This document shows, piece by piece, positions 1 through 8,091 of a DNA stretch of 64,000 nucleotides. The stretch covers positions 62,001 to 126,000 of the IMG/VR virus record IMGVR_UViG_3300024252_000004; one strand, written 5' to 3'. The first letter of the stretch is position 1. Each line of letters starts with the position of its first letter. The stretch comes from a virus. The notes under the pieces were generated by a model. That model did not search any database. It saw only the letters and a list, made by a program, of their open reading frames with translations, and was not told the origin of the DNA. Position numbers and translations under genes: made by a program.

Positions 1-1
1 A

Positions 2-157
2 GGATGGAAGTGGACTGACTTTAAGGAAACCTATAACAGGTTGAAATGCAGAGCCAACATGGATGAACGAAATTTGACTCAAGCAGAACATGCAGAAGAG
101 ATGGGCTGGGTAAAAATATATGATGCCGGGCAAAGGCTATACAGGAAGAAATTATGA
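2..157 (+). CDS. C-terminal fragment of an unidentified protein
   Basis: The window opens inside a reading frame that is open from base 2 to the TGA at 155-157. It encodes 51 residues, beginning GWKWTDFKE and ending YRKKL. Its stop overlaps the ATG of the following glycosyltransferase (ATGA), so it is probably the previous gene of the same operon. The visible part is mixed-charge and hydrophilic, with no motif I recognise; the start lies outside the window. Confidence 0.6.
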   Translation, partial: GWKWTDFKETYNRLKCRANMDERNLTQAEHAEEMGWVKIYDAGQRLYRKKL

Positions 158-1071
158 GCAGACTTAAAATTATGGATTTTTACGTGCATCAGGGTCATCA
201 ATACGAGTTCTTCAAAGGTAAGCATGACTTTTACCTATCAGGCTGCAACTCTCTACCGCCAGATTGGAATGCCGATCATAGGCCCACTCACGAAAACATG
301 ACATTCATTGATGAAAGGGATGCGTTACTCAATCATAATTTTGATGTAATTATGGTTCGTTCGCCATTGAATGCAAAACGATATGAAGCATTTCATAAGA
401 GGGGAGCTACAGGTATTGCGGTAGTTCAGACAACAGATCCTTTTCCGATCCCTGGGTGGGTTCCTTTCGTTGTGTGGAACTCTGAGGACGTAATGCGTCG
501 CTGGAAAGGCAGATTTCCAAAGAAGCAACACTTCTATATTCCTCATGGATTCGATCCAGACGAGTTTCGGGACTTATCTCTTGAGAGGATTGGTCCGGCA
601 TTAAGTGTGTGCAATGCATTCCGACAAAGGGCAGGATTCCTTGGTTATGATCTATGGAAATATCTTAGCAAAAGAAGTAAGTGTAAGATATACGGACATG
701 GTAACGAGAAGATGCGGCTCGACATCAGAGAGTGCGACAATTTTGAAGAGCTAATAAACGTGTATAATACACATAAGCTATACCTGAATACAACTCTTCA
801 CTCTGCAATGCCAAGAGCGAGGGCTGAAGCAATGATGTGCGGCATGCCATTGGTCACAACAGATAATTATGACATTGGAAAATATGTAGAGAATAAAAAG
901 GATTGTATCCTTACAAATGATAGAAACAAGATGCTTAAAGGAATCAATAAACTTCTTAAGTCCGAAGAGATGAGGGCGGAGTATGGTTCGCGTTCCAGAG
1001 AGATTGCGATAAAGCATTTTCATATCGATACTTACTTGGACAGATGGGACGAAGTTTTTAAGAGGGCCTAA
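154..1071 (+). CDS. GT-B glycosyltransferase (family 4-like)
   Basis: This 305-residue protein has the two-domain layout of GT-B glycosyltransferases. The C-terminal half carries the donor-binding signature PRARAEAMMCGMP at about residues 220-232, followed by LVTTDN; this corresponds to the E-x7-E region and GxP turn of GT4 enzymes. An IPHGFD segment at 129-134 matches the inter-domain 'xPxGxD' loop. It should move a sugar from a nucleotide-sugar donor onto a growing glycan in the cytoplasm. It is the first complete gene of a long glycan operon and overlaps its upstream neighbour by four bases. Donor and acceptor cannot be read from sequence. GT-B fold is fairly certain, the exact family less so. 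Confidence 0.8.
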   Translation: MSRLKIMDFYVHQGHQYEFFKGKHDFYLSGCNSLPPDWNADHRPTHENMTFIDERDALLNHNFDVIMVRSPLNAKRYEAFHKRGATGIAVVQTTDPFPIPGWVPFVVWNSEDVMRRWKGRFPKKQHFYIPHGFDPDEFRDLSLERIGPALSVCNAFRQRAGFLGYDLWKYLSKRSKCKIYGHGNEKMRLDIRECDNFEELINVYNTHKLYLNTTLHSAMPRARAEAMMCGMPLVTTDNYDIGKYVENKKDCILTNDRNKMLKGINKLLKSEEMRAEYGSRSREIAIKHFHIDTYLDRWDEVFKRA

Positions 1072-1072
1072 G

Positions 1073-2077
1073 ATGAAGATTCTATATATTGACAATAGGG
1101 TATATGGGCATAACTCAGATCTGCACATAAAGTTTTTTCAGTATATGGAGAAGCGAAAGTATCATTCGATTTATGCCTACGGAGAGCATATGCCTCTCTA
1201 TTTCAAAAGAAGCTACGTACCTAAACGAGACAATGTAGCTAAAGATTTTGATAAGCTTCTTAAGAAAGTTAGACCCGATATCATTTTGACATATAACTGC
1301 AATGGTTCGAGCTACGAGATTGGATTAGATAACGTAGCTCAATTCAAATGGATTGCTCCGACTTTATCAAAGGTAGACATTCCTAAGTTTCATATAACTA
1401 CAGATTATTGTAGGTCTGGGTTCAGGAAAGAACAGGCGAAGTGGTTTGAGGATGTTAATTACACGGCAGCATTCTTCAGGCATAAGGTGGCATTGGATCA
1501 TCCGATTGAGGTGCCTGCATTTTGGTTGCCATTTTCTGTTGACCGAAGACTTTACCAAAGAAATTCTCAGATAAATGTTTCAAGGAAAAAACCAAAGGTA
1601 GGGTTCCTTGGGGCGGCACACAATTCTTCCAAGAAGCTGTATGCGAATAGGATTGCGGCATTTGACATGCTTGAGGAGAAAGATATGCTGGTTACATCCG
1701 CAGTCACCAATCCGATCAAAGGAACTCGAAAGATGTATTTCGGGGAGCAGTATGTTAGATTTTGGACAAGGAATATGTTTGGGCTAACATGTGGTGGAAC
1801 ATGTAATTTTATGACGGCAAAGTATTTTCAGATTCCGGCAGCGTATAGTATGCTCGTGTGCTCTCCGACAGAGGGTTTGGAAATTTTCCCTAAGGACACC
1901 TACATTACTTATGATCGAAAGAATATTGAGCAGTTGCACAAAGATCTTATTTGGCATATCAACAATTACTCAATTACAAAACAGAAGATAAGGACCTTGA
2001 ACAATTATGTCATGTTGAATCATAATCATGACATCAGAATTAAAAGGTTCACAAAAAGGATTAAGAAGCTCATATGA
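1073..2077 (+). CDS. CgeB-like GT-B glycosyltransferase
   Basis: The 334-residue protein begins MKILYIDNR and has a C-terminal domain starting near residue 174 (KPKVGFLGAAHNSSKK). The segment TAKYFQIPAAYSMLVCSP (248-265) and a following acidic EGLEIF fit the 'Glyco_trans_1_2' domain of CgeB/spore-maturation-type transferases, where the pattern reads R-x-FE-ipA-g-g-x-ll. It sits one base after the previous gene and overlaps the next by four bases, so the three transferases are probably translated together. The substrate is unknown. The N-terminal half (residues 1-165) is poorly conserved in what I can recognise. Confidence 0.65.
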   Translation: MKILYIDNRVYGHNSDLHIKFFQYMEKRKYHSIYAYGEHMPLYFKRSYVPKRDNVAKDFDKLLKKVRPDIILTYNCNGSSYEIGLDNVAQFKWIAPTLSKVDIPKFHITTDYCRSGFRKEQAKWFEDVNYTAAFFRHKVALDHPIEVPAFWLPFSVDRRLYQRNSQINVSRKKPKVGFLGAAHNSSKKLYANRIAAFDMLEEKDMLVTSAVTNPIKGTRKMYFGEQYVRFWTRNMFGLTCGGTCNFMTAKYFQIPAAYSMLVCSPTEGLEIFPKDTYITYDRKNIEQLHKDLIWHINNYSITKQKIRTLNNYVMLNHNHDIRIKRFTKRIKKLI

Positions 2078-3027
2078 AAATCTTATTTTACTCTTCCCCT
2101 TACCAGTATTATCTGGAGAACTTAACTCCATTGGTCGAGGCAGCAAAGGAACGTGGACACAAAGTCTATACCAGATTTGCATTAAAGGAAGAGAAGAACA
2201 TCCGGAAGCTATTACCTGATGGAGAAGAGACTCATACCATCCACGATCTTATCGAGAAGAGAATGGTGGATGCAGTCGTTCTTGTTCAGCCATGGTGGTA
2301 TGCGGACAAGGAGGTTGCCGGAGCTTGCAACAAATATAATGTTCCATTCTACATAGTAGATCATGCTCCACCTATGATGCCGTACACTGAGGCTTCTGGA
2401 AAAAAGAGTCATCTGTATAGGGCTCGACTTTATAATGCAAGAGCATTCTTTGCTTATGGTGCAGCTACAAAGCAGGTGATGAGAAAAAGGGGCTGCAAGG
2501 AAAAAATTGTAGTCACTGGTTCTCCAAGGGTGGAGGCTATGCTTGAAAGGTATAAGGGTTTTGAGCAGAAGAAGGATTTTAAAGCATTTGTTCTGTATGA
2601 TACATCCCATAGGATGGAAGATAAATCTTTGATTAAAGAGGTCAATAAGCTTCGTAAAGATCTTGGAGCGGATTGGCAGATTTTTATCAAAAGGCATGCT
2701 CGAAGCCCTGATAATTTTAGGAAGATATCAGGAATTGGGTCACTTGAGGGGCCAGAAGAACAGATAGTTTTCTTTGCCGATATGGTGGGATTTACTTTTC
2801 CGTCCTCTGCGATGATTTTGCCAGCCATTGTTGACAAAGATATGGTGGCGCTATATGATAAACATTATTGCACAGAAGCTGTAGGGTATTTCAGAAAGTA
2901 TCAAGAGGCTATTCCGAATAGAAAAGGAAAGAGGGTTAGTACTTACAAAGAATTCATTACAGATAATTATCACACAAGAGGCTCGCCAACTAAAACCATT
3001 TTAGATTACATTGAGGGGAAGACATGA
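2074..3027 (+). CDS. GT-B-fold transferase, CDP-glycerol-transferase/epimerase-like
   Basis: The 317-residue protein starts MKILFYSSPYQYYLENLTPL, a typical GT-B N-terminal strand-loop. Residues 144-152 (KIVVTGSPR) match the G-N/S-P-R hinge of UDP-GlcNAc 2-epimerase and CDP-glycerol-glycerophosphotransferase-like folds. A later strand reads WQIFIKRHAR (201-210), followed by FFADMVGFTFPSS (233-245), the place where these families bind the donor phosphates. It overlaps both neighbours by four bases. I infer a polymer or linkage transferase of the surface-glycan pathway. A true epimerase is less likely because the usual catalytic pattern is not evident. Confidence 0.6.
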   Translation: MKILFYSSPYQYYLENLTPLVEAAKERGHKVYTRFALKEEKNIRKLLPDGEETHTIHDLIEKRMVDAVVLVQPWWYADKEVAGACNKYNVPFYIVDHAPPMMPYTEASGKKSHLYRARLYNARAFFAYGAATKQVMRKRGCKEKIVVTGSPRVEAMLERYKGFEQKKDFKAFVLYDTSHRMEDKSLIKEVNKLRKDLGADWQIFIKRHARSPDNFRKISGIGSLEGPEEQIVFFADMVGFTFPSSAMILPAIVDKDMVALYDKHYCTEAVGYFRKYQEAIPNRKGKRVSTYKEFITDNYHTRGSPTKTILDYIEGKT

Positions 3028-3347
3028 AGATAGCATTCGATTTAGACCATACAGTTTTAACACAGGGATCACCCGATAACAATTACGCAGACTCAGCAGT
3101 CAAACCAGGCATGGTAGAGTTTGTGAATTCTTTTCATGATAAGGGTCACGAGATTTACTTCTTCACTGCAAGGCATTTTAAGCACCATGTATATACTGAC
3201 GAATTCCTACGAGCAGCAGGGTTCAAATTTCATGGGCTATACCTCAACAAGATTTCAGTACATCTCTTTGTGGATGACAGGGGTTTCCGTTGGGAAGATG
3301 GCAAAGAGCAGGAGCTTGTAGAACTAGTGGAGAGTATGGATGAGTGA
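3024..3347 (+). CDS. Small HAD-superfamily phosphatase
   Basis: This 107-residue protein shows the HAD motifs in order: nucleophile motif FDLDHT (D6 and D8), motif II FFTAR (T48), a lysine at about 76 for motif III, and FVDDRG (D84-D85) for motif IV. There is no cap domain, so it belongs with small capless phosphatases, often found in capsule loci. It lies just upstream of the Kdo and nonulosonate genes. That pathway needs Kdo-8-phosphate phosphatase (KdsC, also a capless HAD) and sialate-9-phosphate-type phosphatase steps, and no other phosphatase is in the cluster. Its use for either step is an inference. KdsC is usually about 170-190 residues, so this is clearly shorter. Confidence 0.75.
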   Translation: MKIAFDLDHTVLTQGSPDNNYADSAVKPGMVEFVNSFHDKGHEIYFFTARHFKHHVYTDEFLRAAGFKFHGLYLNKISVHLFVDDRGFRWEDGKEQELVELVESMDE

Positions 3348-3540
3348 ATCAGTCACATACATCAAGGCGCAGTGTTGCAATGAAGATTGTTATGCGATTG
3401 ATAATGAGGAGCCATGCTGGGGAGATACACAAGCCATCGATGAAGAATATTACGGTGATGACGATTACTATTGGGTCCATGCTTGCGAAGGTCATCAGGA
3501 CAAATATCATGGCGGAGACTACATAGAGGAGGAGCAATGA
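3340..3540 (+). CDS. Small acidic cysteine-containing protein
   Basis: A 66-residue very acidic protein with cysteines at CCNEDC, an isolated PCW and a later ACEGH, spaced in a way that could bind one metal ion. It overlaps the HAD gene by eight bases and shares ATGA with the NeuB-like gene, so its position in the operon is tight. I do not recognise a family. The coding frame is supported by its fit between the two neighbours and by its own consistent composition rather than by homology. Confidence 0.5.
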   Translation: MSESVTYIKAQCCNEDCYAIDNEEPCWGDTQAIDEEYYGDDDYYWVHACEGHQDKYHGGDYIEEEQ

Positions 3541-4379
3541 GAGTTATTGCAGAGGTCGGATGCAACCATAAAGGTGACATTGAAATTGCGAAAGAGCACA
3601 TGCGTATTGCGAAAGAAGTCTGTAATGCTGACGTTGTCAAGTTTCAGAAGAGAACGAACCGAGAACTACTCTCCGAAGAGGAATTTGACGCGCCTCATCC
3701 TGTTCCATATAATTCTTATGGAGCTACCTATGGCGAGCATAGAGAGTTTTTAGAGTTCAGCATGGATCAGCATATGGAGCTTATGAGATATGCGGAAGAG
3801 TTGGGGATTGATTATTCTGCATCAGTGTGGGATATGACATCCACGAAACAATTGGTTAAGTTAAACCCCAGTCTTATCAAGATACCATCGCCAAGAAATA
3901 CTCAGTATGAAATGCTCGAATACTTGGTCAAGAATTATGCAGGGGAGATTCATCTTTCGCTTGGCATGACAACTCGCAAAGAGGAGGTTCGTATAATGAA
4001 AGTGCTGGACCCTGTTCGTGAAAGAGTCGTGTTGTACGCCTGCACTTCAGGTTATCCGGTAGACTTCAAGGATGTATGTCTTTATGAAGTTAAAAGATTA
4101 AAGGAGACATGGGGCAATGCAGTTTTGGGAATTGGTTTTTCTGGTCATCATCTTGGAATCGCCGTCGATATGGGCGCAATTACACTTGGCGCAACAGTAT
4201 TGGAAAGGCACTTCACTCTCGATAGAACGTGGAAGGGAACTGATCACGCTGCTTCGTTGGAGCCTGATGGGTTACGGCGATTAGTCCGAGACTCTAAAGC
4301 AATGACGCAAGCACTGACTTATAAGAATCAGCAGATTCTTGAGGTAGAGCAGGTGCAAAGGGATAAGTTTAAAAAATGA
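3537..4379 (+). CDS. neuB: NeuB-like nonulosonate (sialic acid-type) synthase
   Basis: The enzyme condenses phosphoenolpyruvate with a hexosamine-type sugar to form a nine-carbon sugar acid. The start at 3537 (MRVIAEVGCNHKGD) overlaps the preceding stop; an upstream in-frame ATG at 3471 would add an unrelated 22 residues inside another gene. Family motifs are clear: IAEVGCNHKGD (4-14), VVKFQK (33-38), IKIPSPRNTQ (114-123), LSLGMTT (140-146), and C-terminal LERHFTLDR (222-230) with KGTDHAASLEPDGL (233-246). It is 280 residues long. Standard NeuB/LegI/PseI proteins are about 335-350 because they end in a SAF antifreeze-like domain, which is absent here. Substrate (ManNAc, a diamino sugar or another) is unknown. 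Confidence 0.88.
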   Translation: MRVIAEVGCNHKGDIEIAKEHMRIAKEVCNADVVKFQKRTNRELLSEEEFDAPHPVPYNSYGATYGEHREFLEFSMDQHMELMRYAEELGIDYSASVWDMTSTKQLVKLNPSLIKIPSPRNTQYEMLEYLVKNYAGEIHLSLGMTTRKEEVRIMKVLDPVRERVVLYACTSGYPVDFKDVCLYEVKRLKETWGNAVLGIGFSGHHLGIAVDMGAITLGATVLERHFTLDRTWKGTDHAASLEPDGLRRLVRDSKAMTQALTYKNQQILEVEQVQRDKFKK

Positions 4380-5053
4380 AAACAGTAGCGGTTTTATTAG
4401 CCAGAGGTGGGAGCAAAGAGATTCCAAGGAAAAATTTGATCGATGTGTGCGGTCAGCCTTTAATTTCTTATGGTATCGGTGCGGCTGTATTTGCCGGACT
4501 TGAGACATGGGTGAGTACCGACGATGAAGAAATTGCTGCGGTTTCCAAAGAGTGGGGAGCTAAAGTATTGATGCGACCAGCGGAGTTGGCAACAGATACC
4601 TCTCAGTCAGAGGACGCTTTGCTACACTTTGCTGAAAATGTTGAGTTCGATAGGTTGGTGTTCATTCAGCCAACCTCGCCGCTCCTGAAGCTACGCCACA
4701 TTAAAGAGGGCCTTAGATTAATGGAACAATATGATTCTGTATTCTCAGGGAATATAGATCACTGGACTCCCAAGTGGGGAGATGTAAATTATCGGAAAAA
4801 TTCAGCTATAGAGAAAAGACTTCTTCCAATCAGTTGGAAATTAGATAATCGACCAAGAAGGCAAGATGCTGCTGGCGGTGTTTATACAGAGAATGGAGCT
4901 TTTTACATTACTTCTAAAGAAAGATTGATGGAGTCAGAGTGCCGTTACTCAGGCAATATCGGTTGTTATGAGATGCTACAGTCGGAAAGTTTCCAAGTGG
5001 ACTCCTATGACGATCTAAGAATAATCGAAGCTATATTGGGAAGATCCAGATAA
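4376..5053 (+). CDS. neuA: CMP-nonulosonate (sialic acid) cytidylyltransferase, NeuA-like
   Basis: The 225-residue protein activates a sugar acid with CTP. The defining nucleotide-binding loop LLARGGSKEIPRKNL is at residues 7-21, followed by WVSTDDEEIA (45-54), FIQPTSPLL (about 96-104) and an ENGAFYI segment near 175-181. These are the NeuA/CMP-NeuAc synthetase motifs rather than the PARYxSxRLPGKPL loop of KdsB, which is encoded separately downstream. It overlaps the NeuB-like gene by four bases. Together the two should make a CMP-activated sialic-acid-like sugar. Identity of the sugar is inferred from the pair only. Confidence 0.88.
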   Translation: MKTVAVLLARGGSKEIPRKNLIDVCGQPLISYGIGAAVFAGLETWVSTDDEEIAAVSKEWGAKVLMRPAELATDTSQSEDALLHFAENVEFDRLVFIQPTSPLLKLRHIKEGLRLMEQYDSVFSGNIDHWTPKWGDVNYRKNSAIEKRLLPISWKLDNRPRRQDAAGGVYTENGAFYITSKERLMESECRYSGNIGCYEMLQSESFQVDSYDDLRIIEAILGRSR

Positions 5054-5067
5054 TCGGAGGATGAACT

Positions 5068-5847
5068 GTGAGTAATTTAACATTGATAGCCGGCCCTTGT
5101 GCTGTAGAGAATGAGGAGACTCCATTCCTTGTGGCAAATACTGTAAAGGAAATTTGCGACAGACTTGGTGGAATCGACTTTATCTTTAAGGCTTCTTGGA
5201 AGAAGGCCAACCGAACACGATTGGATTCCTTCACGGGAATTGACAGACAGGATGCTCTTGATATTCTCAAGAGAGTGCGTGATGAACTTGGACTTCCAGT
5301 TATCACAGATATCCACGAGAGTCATGAGGCTGCATTGGTTGCGGACTACGTAACTCATTTGCAGATACCAGCTTTCTTATGCAGGCAGACAGATTTGCTT
5401 ATGGCAGCAGGAGCTACAGGGTTGCCGGTTGGGGTCAAGAAAGGACAATTTGTTTCTCCGGAAATGATGCAACATGCTGTGACTAAGATTAAGGCCGGTG
5501 GTGGATCAGACGTATTCCTTATGGAGAGAGGCACAACTTTCGGTTATAAGAATCTTGTAGTTGACTTTACCTCCTTACCAAAGATGAGAGAGTACGCTCC
5601 TGTATTTTTGGACTGTACTCATTGCCTGCAAGAGCCGAACCAAGCTCATGGAGTTACTGGTGGCAATCCTGCAATGATTGGGCATATGGTTAATGCGGCT
5701 GTTGCGGTTGGTGTAGATGGCTTATTTATCGAGACTCACCCAGACCCTGCTTCGGCAGGAAGTGACTCAGCAACGCAGTTGCAGCTTGACCAGCTTGAGA
5801 GAATTCTTGAGAGGGCAATGAGAGTTAGAGAAGCGGCGAGTTCATAA
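5068..5847 (+). CDS. kdsA: 3-deoxy-8-phosphooctulonate (Kdo-8-P) synthase
   Basis: It condenses arabinose 5-phosphate with phosphoenolpyruvate to make Kdo-8-phosphate. Motifs are LIAGPCAVEN (6-15), FKASWKKANRT, ITDIHES, IPAFLCRQTDLL, VKKGQF and GLFIETHPDP. The cysteine of AGPC (Cys11) is the metal ligand of the metal-dependent class, as in the Aquifex enzyme; the E. coli type has Asn there. At 259 residues it is slightly shorter than the usual 270-285. The start is GTG at 5068, decided by GGAGG at 5056-5060; the nearer ATG at 5061 meets a stop at once. It is translationally linked to kdsB by a one-base overlap. Confidence 0.95.
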   Translation: MSNLTLIAGPCAVENEETPFLVANTVKEICDRLGGIDFIFKASWKKANRTRLDSFTGIDRQDALDILKRVRDELGLPVITDIHESHEAALVADYVTHLQIPAFLCRQTDLLMAAGATGLPVGVKKGQFVSPEMMQHAVTKIKAGGGSDVFLMERGTTFGYKNLVVDFTSLPKMREYAPVFLDCTHCLQEPNQAHGVTGGNPAMIGHMVNAAVAVGVDGLFIETHPDPASAGSDSATQLQLDQLERILERAMRVREAASS

Positions 5848-6647
5848 TGGGTCGTAAGAAAAAAGTATTGGGAGTTATCCCTGCAAGGTATGGCTCCAAT
5901 AGATTGCCAGGTAAGCCACTGGCTGACATAGCAGGTAAGCCTATGATTCAATGGGTATATGAAAGGGCTATGTCTGCGGAACTTGATGGATTAGTTGTAG
6001 CTACAGATGATCAAAGGATTGTGGACGTAGTTAAGGCTTTCGGTGGCGATGTCGTAATGACATCTATGGATCATGTATCTGGCACCGCAAGAATGTGTGA
6101 AGTTGAAGGTATGAAAAGATTTGAGGACTACGACTACTTCATTAATATCCAAGGCGACCAGCCATTGATCGAAGAGTATACCATCAGGATGCTGTCGCTT
6201 AATCTTGTCAATTTCAAGCCAAATGAAATGGCGGTGCTGACGCTTGTGGCATCTCTTAAGAAAGACGAGATAAATAATCCTTCCGTTGCTAAGGTTGTTA
6301 CCGATAAAAATGGAAGAGCGTTATACTTTAGTCGTTCAGCAATTCCTTATACAAGGGAGGGAGATAGCGTCTCCCATTTCTATACAGATTTTCTTAGTAA
6401 GAAGAGTCCTTATCTTAAGCATCTTGGCGTTTATGGTTTTACAAAGAAGACTATCGATAAGGTTAGGGGATTGGAGACTTCTTATTTGGAGGAGACTGAG
6501 AAGCTTGAACAATTAACTTGGCTTTACGAAGGCATTCCTGTTTATACAGCTTTTGGTACGGATGTAAATAAGATATCGGTAGATACCCAAGAGGATCTCG
6601 ATAGGGTCAGGAAGATTGTGGAGAAGCGGGAAAAAGTGCGGTCATGA
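5847..6647 (+). CDS. kdsB: CMP-Kdo synthetase
   Basis: The 266-residue protein activates Kdo as CMP-Kdo. It shows IPARYGSNRLPGKPLADI near the N-terminus (about residues 11-28), VATDDQRI, the DHVSGTARM segment and FINIQGDQPLI, all hallmarks of KdsB. Length is normal for the family (about 245-260). The start codon overlaps the kdsA stop. With kdsA and the isomerase immediately downstream it completes the core of a CMP-Kdo pathway. The phosphatase step (KdsC) has no obvious gene except the small HAD protein at 3024. Confidence 0.95.
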   Translation: MGRKKKVLGVIPARYGSNRLPGKPLADIAGKPMIQWVYERAMSAELDGLVVATDDQRIVDVVKAFGGDVVMTSMDHVSGTARMCEVEGMKRFEDYDYFINIQGDQPLIEEYTIRMLSLNLVNFKPNEMAVLTLVASLKKDEINNPSVAKVVTDKNGRALYFSRSAIPYTREGDSVSHFYTDFLSKKSPYLKHLGVYGFTKKTIDKVRGLETSYLEETEKLEQLTWLYEGIPVYTAFGTDVNKISVDTQEDLDRVRKIVEKREKVRS

Positions 6648-6703
6648 TTTATAGAATAAAAGATATAGAATTTTATCAGAAAGTAACAGGATGAAACAAA
6701 GTA

Positions 6704-7288
6704 ATGAAAACAGCGCAAGAGATAATTCAGGAAGAGATTAAGGCACTTCAGGCGATACCTTTAACCGGTATCCAAGAAGCTGTTGACGCCATCGTGGCCT
6801 GCGAAGGTAAAATTGTCTTTACAGGTATGGGAAAGGCTGGCTTAATTGCACGAAAAATTGCAGCGACCTTTGCCTCAACAGGAACGCCAGCATTTTATAT
6901 GCATCCTTGCGAGGCGCAGCATGGCGATCTGGGAATGATCGGGAAAGGCGATATGATACTGGCATTCTCGAACTCAGGTAGGACGAGAGAAGTTGTTGAG
7001 ACCGTCTCTCTTGCTAAGATTTTAGTTGACGGCATGAAACTAGTTACAGTAACATCCAACAGGGCTGCTGAGCTTGCATTAATCTCCGATGTGGTAATCG
7101 AGACAGGAGGATATCCTGAGGTGTGCCCACTTGGAATGGCGCCTACTTGCTCAACAACAGCGATGCTTGTTATCGGAGATGTTCTATCTATGATGGTAAT
7201 GGAAGCTAAGGAATTCTCAATTGAGGAGTATTCTAAAAGGCATCATGGCGGCTATCTTGGACAGAAATCAAGAGGAGAAGTTAAATGA
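6704..7288 (+). CDS. kdsD: Arabinose-5-phosphate isomerase (SIS domain only)
   Basis: The protein interconverts ribulose 5-phosphate and arabinose 5-phosphate, the first step to Kdo. It is a single SIS domain of 194 residues: TGMGKAGLIARKIAATFAS, the HPCEAQHGDLGMI loop, FSNSGRTREV, and APTCSTTAML. These match KdsD/GutQ. The C-terminal pair of CBS domains of E. coli KdsD (328 residues) is missing, as in other SIS-only isomerases. It ends with HHGGYLGQ, matching the HPGGxLG helix just before the CBS region. The start at 6704 has an AGGATG-type ribosome site upstream. The 56-base gap before it is AT-rich and shows no clear gene. Confidence 0.9.
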   Translation: MKTAQEIIQEEIKALQAIPLTGIQEAVDAIVACEGKIVFTGMGKAGLIARKIAATFASTGTPAFYMHPCEAQHGDLGMIGKGDMILAFSNSGRTREVVETVSLAKILVDGMKLVTVTSNRAAELALISDVVIETGGYPEVCPLGMAPTCSTTAMLVIGDVLSMMVMEAKEFSIEEYSKRHHGGYLGQKSRGEVK

Positions 7289-8091
7289 GATCAGTAGTTA
7301 ATCAAGATGGAAAGAAAGTAAGAAGACTTGATACAATTTATATCGGGTACGATAGCAGGGAGCATGAAGCAGTTGAGGTTTTAATTGATTCAATTGAGCG
7401 TCATGCATCAAGACCTCTTAACATTGTGACCTTGAATCAGATGGGCCTTCGTAAAGCGGGACTATACACAAGGGCGCCTCATCTGGATTCTACAGTTTGG
7501 GCCTCAAATCCTTTTGGGCACATGCATGACAGAATGGATGGCAAGCCATATTCTACAGAGTTTAGTTTCTCAAGGTTCCTTGTACCATTCCTGAATCAGC
7601 GTGAGGGATTCGCACTATTCATGGACTGCGATATGTATTTCAGAAGTGACCCTTGTGAGATTTTTGATAATTTCGCAACAGAAGATGCACCAGCAATTCA
7701 GTGTGTTCAGCACGAGTATGAGCATGGTGGAAATCTTAAGTTAAAACTATACGGATGTCCGCAGACTTTCTACAGGAGAAAGAATTGGTCCAGTGTAATG
7801 CTTTGGAACTGTGGACACGCAGGTCACGATAACCTTACAGTTGGAGATGTTAATATGAAGTCCGGAACATGGCTTCATAATTTCAAGTGGCTGGAGGATC
7901 AGGACATTGGTGCTCTACCTGAAGAGTGGAACTGGCTTGACGGTCACTCTCCAGAAGATTTGGAGCCAAAGAATGTTCATTTCACTACTGGCGGACCATG
8001 GTTTGATACTTGGATTGCTGAAAGATTTACAGATCTTCAATACTCTAACGAATGGGTTGAGTTGCGAAAAAACCTAAGTAATAAGAAATGA
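7285..8091 (+). CDS. GT-A glycosyltransferase (GT8-like)
   Basis: This 268-residue protein resembles phage and bacterial GT8-like nucleotide-diphospho-sugar transferases. It begins with a strand IYIGYDSRE (18-26), typical of these proteins, and has the metal-binding D-x-D as LFMDCDMYF (111-119; D114, D116). WNCGHAGH and a tryptophan-rich C-terminal half (EEWNWLDG, GPWFDTW) are typical of the subfamily. It overlaps the isomerase by four bases and the next methyltransferase by four. It likely adds a sugar to the surface glycan in the cytoplasm; donor unknown. Confidence 0.75.
   Translation: MRSVVNQDGKKVRRLDTIYIGYDSREHEAVEVLIDSIERHASRPLNIVTLNQMGLRKAGLYTRAPHLDSTVWASNPFGHMHDRMDGKPYSTEFSFSRFLVPFLNQREGFALFMDCDMYFRSDPCEIFDNFATEDAPAIQCVQHEYEHGGNLKLKLYGCPQTFYRRKNWSSVMLWNCGHAGHDNLTVGDVNMKSGTWLHNFKWLEDQDIGALPEEWNWLDGHSPEDLEPKNVHFTTGGPWFDTWIAERFTDLQYSNEWVELRKNLSNKK

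Noticed and set aside
3471-3536. Earlier ATG for the NeuB-like synthase
   Set aside because: It adds 22 residues unlike the family inside the upstream gene; the ATG at 3537 gives the canonical N-terminus.
6648-6703. Possible promoter in the gap before the isomerase
   Set aside because: It is AT-rich with no convincing -35/-10 pair; only a ribosome site is supported.
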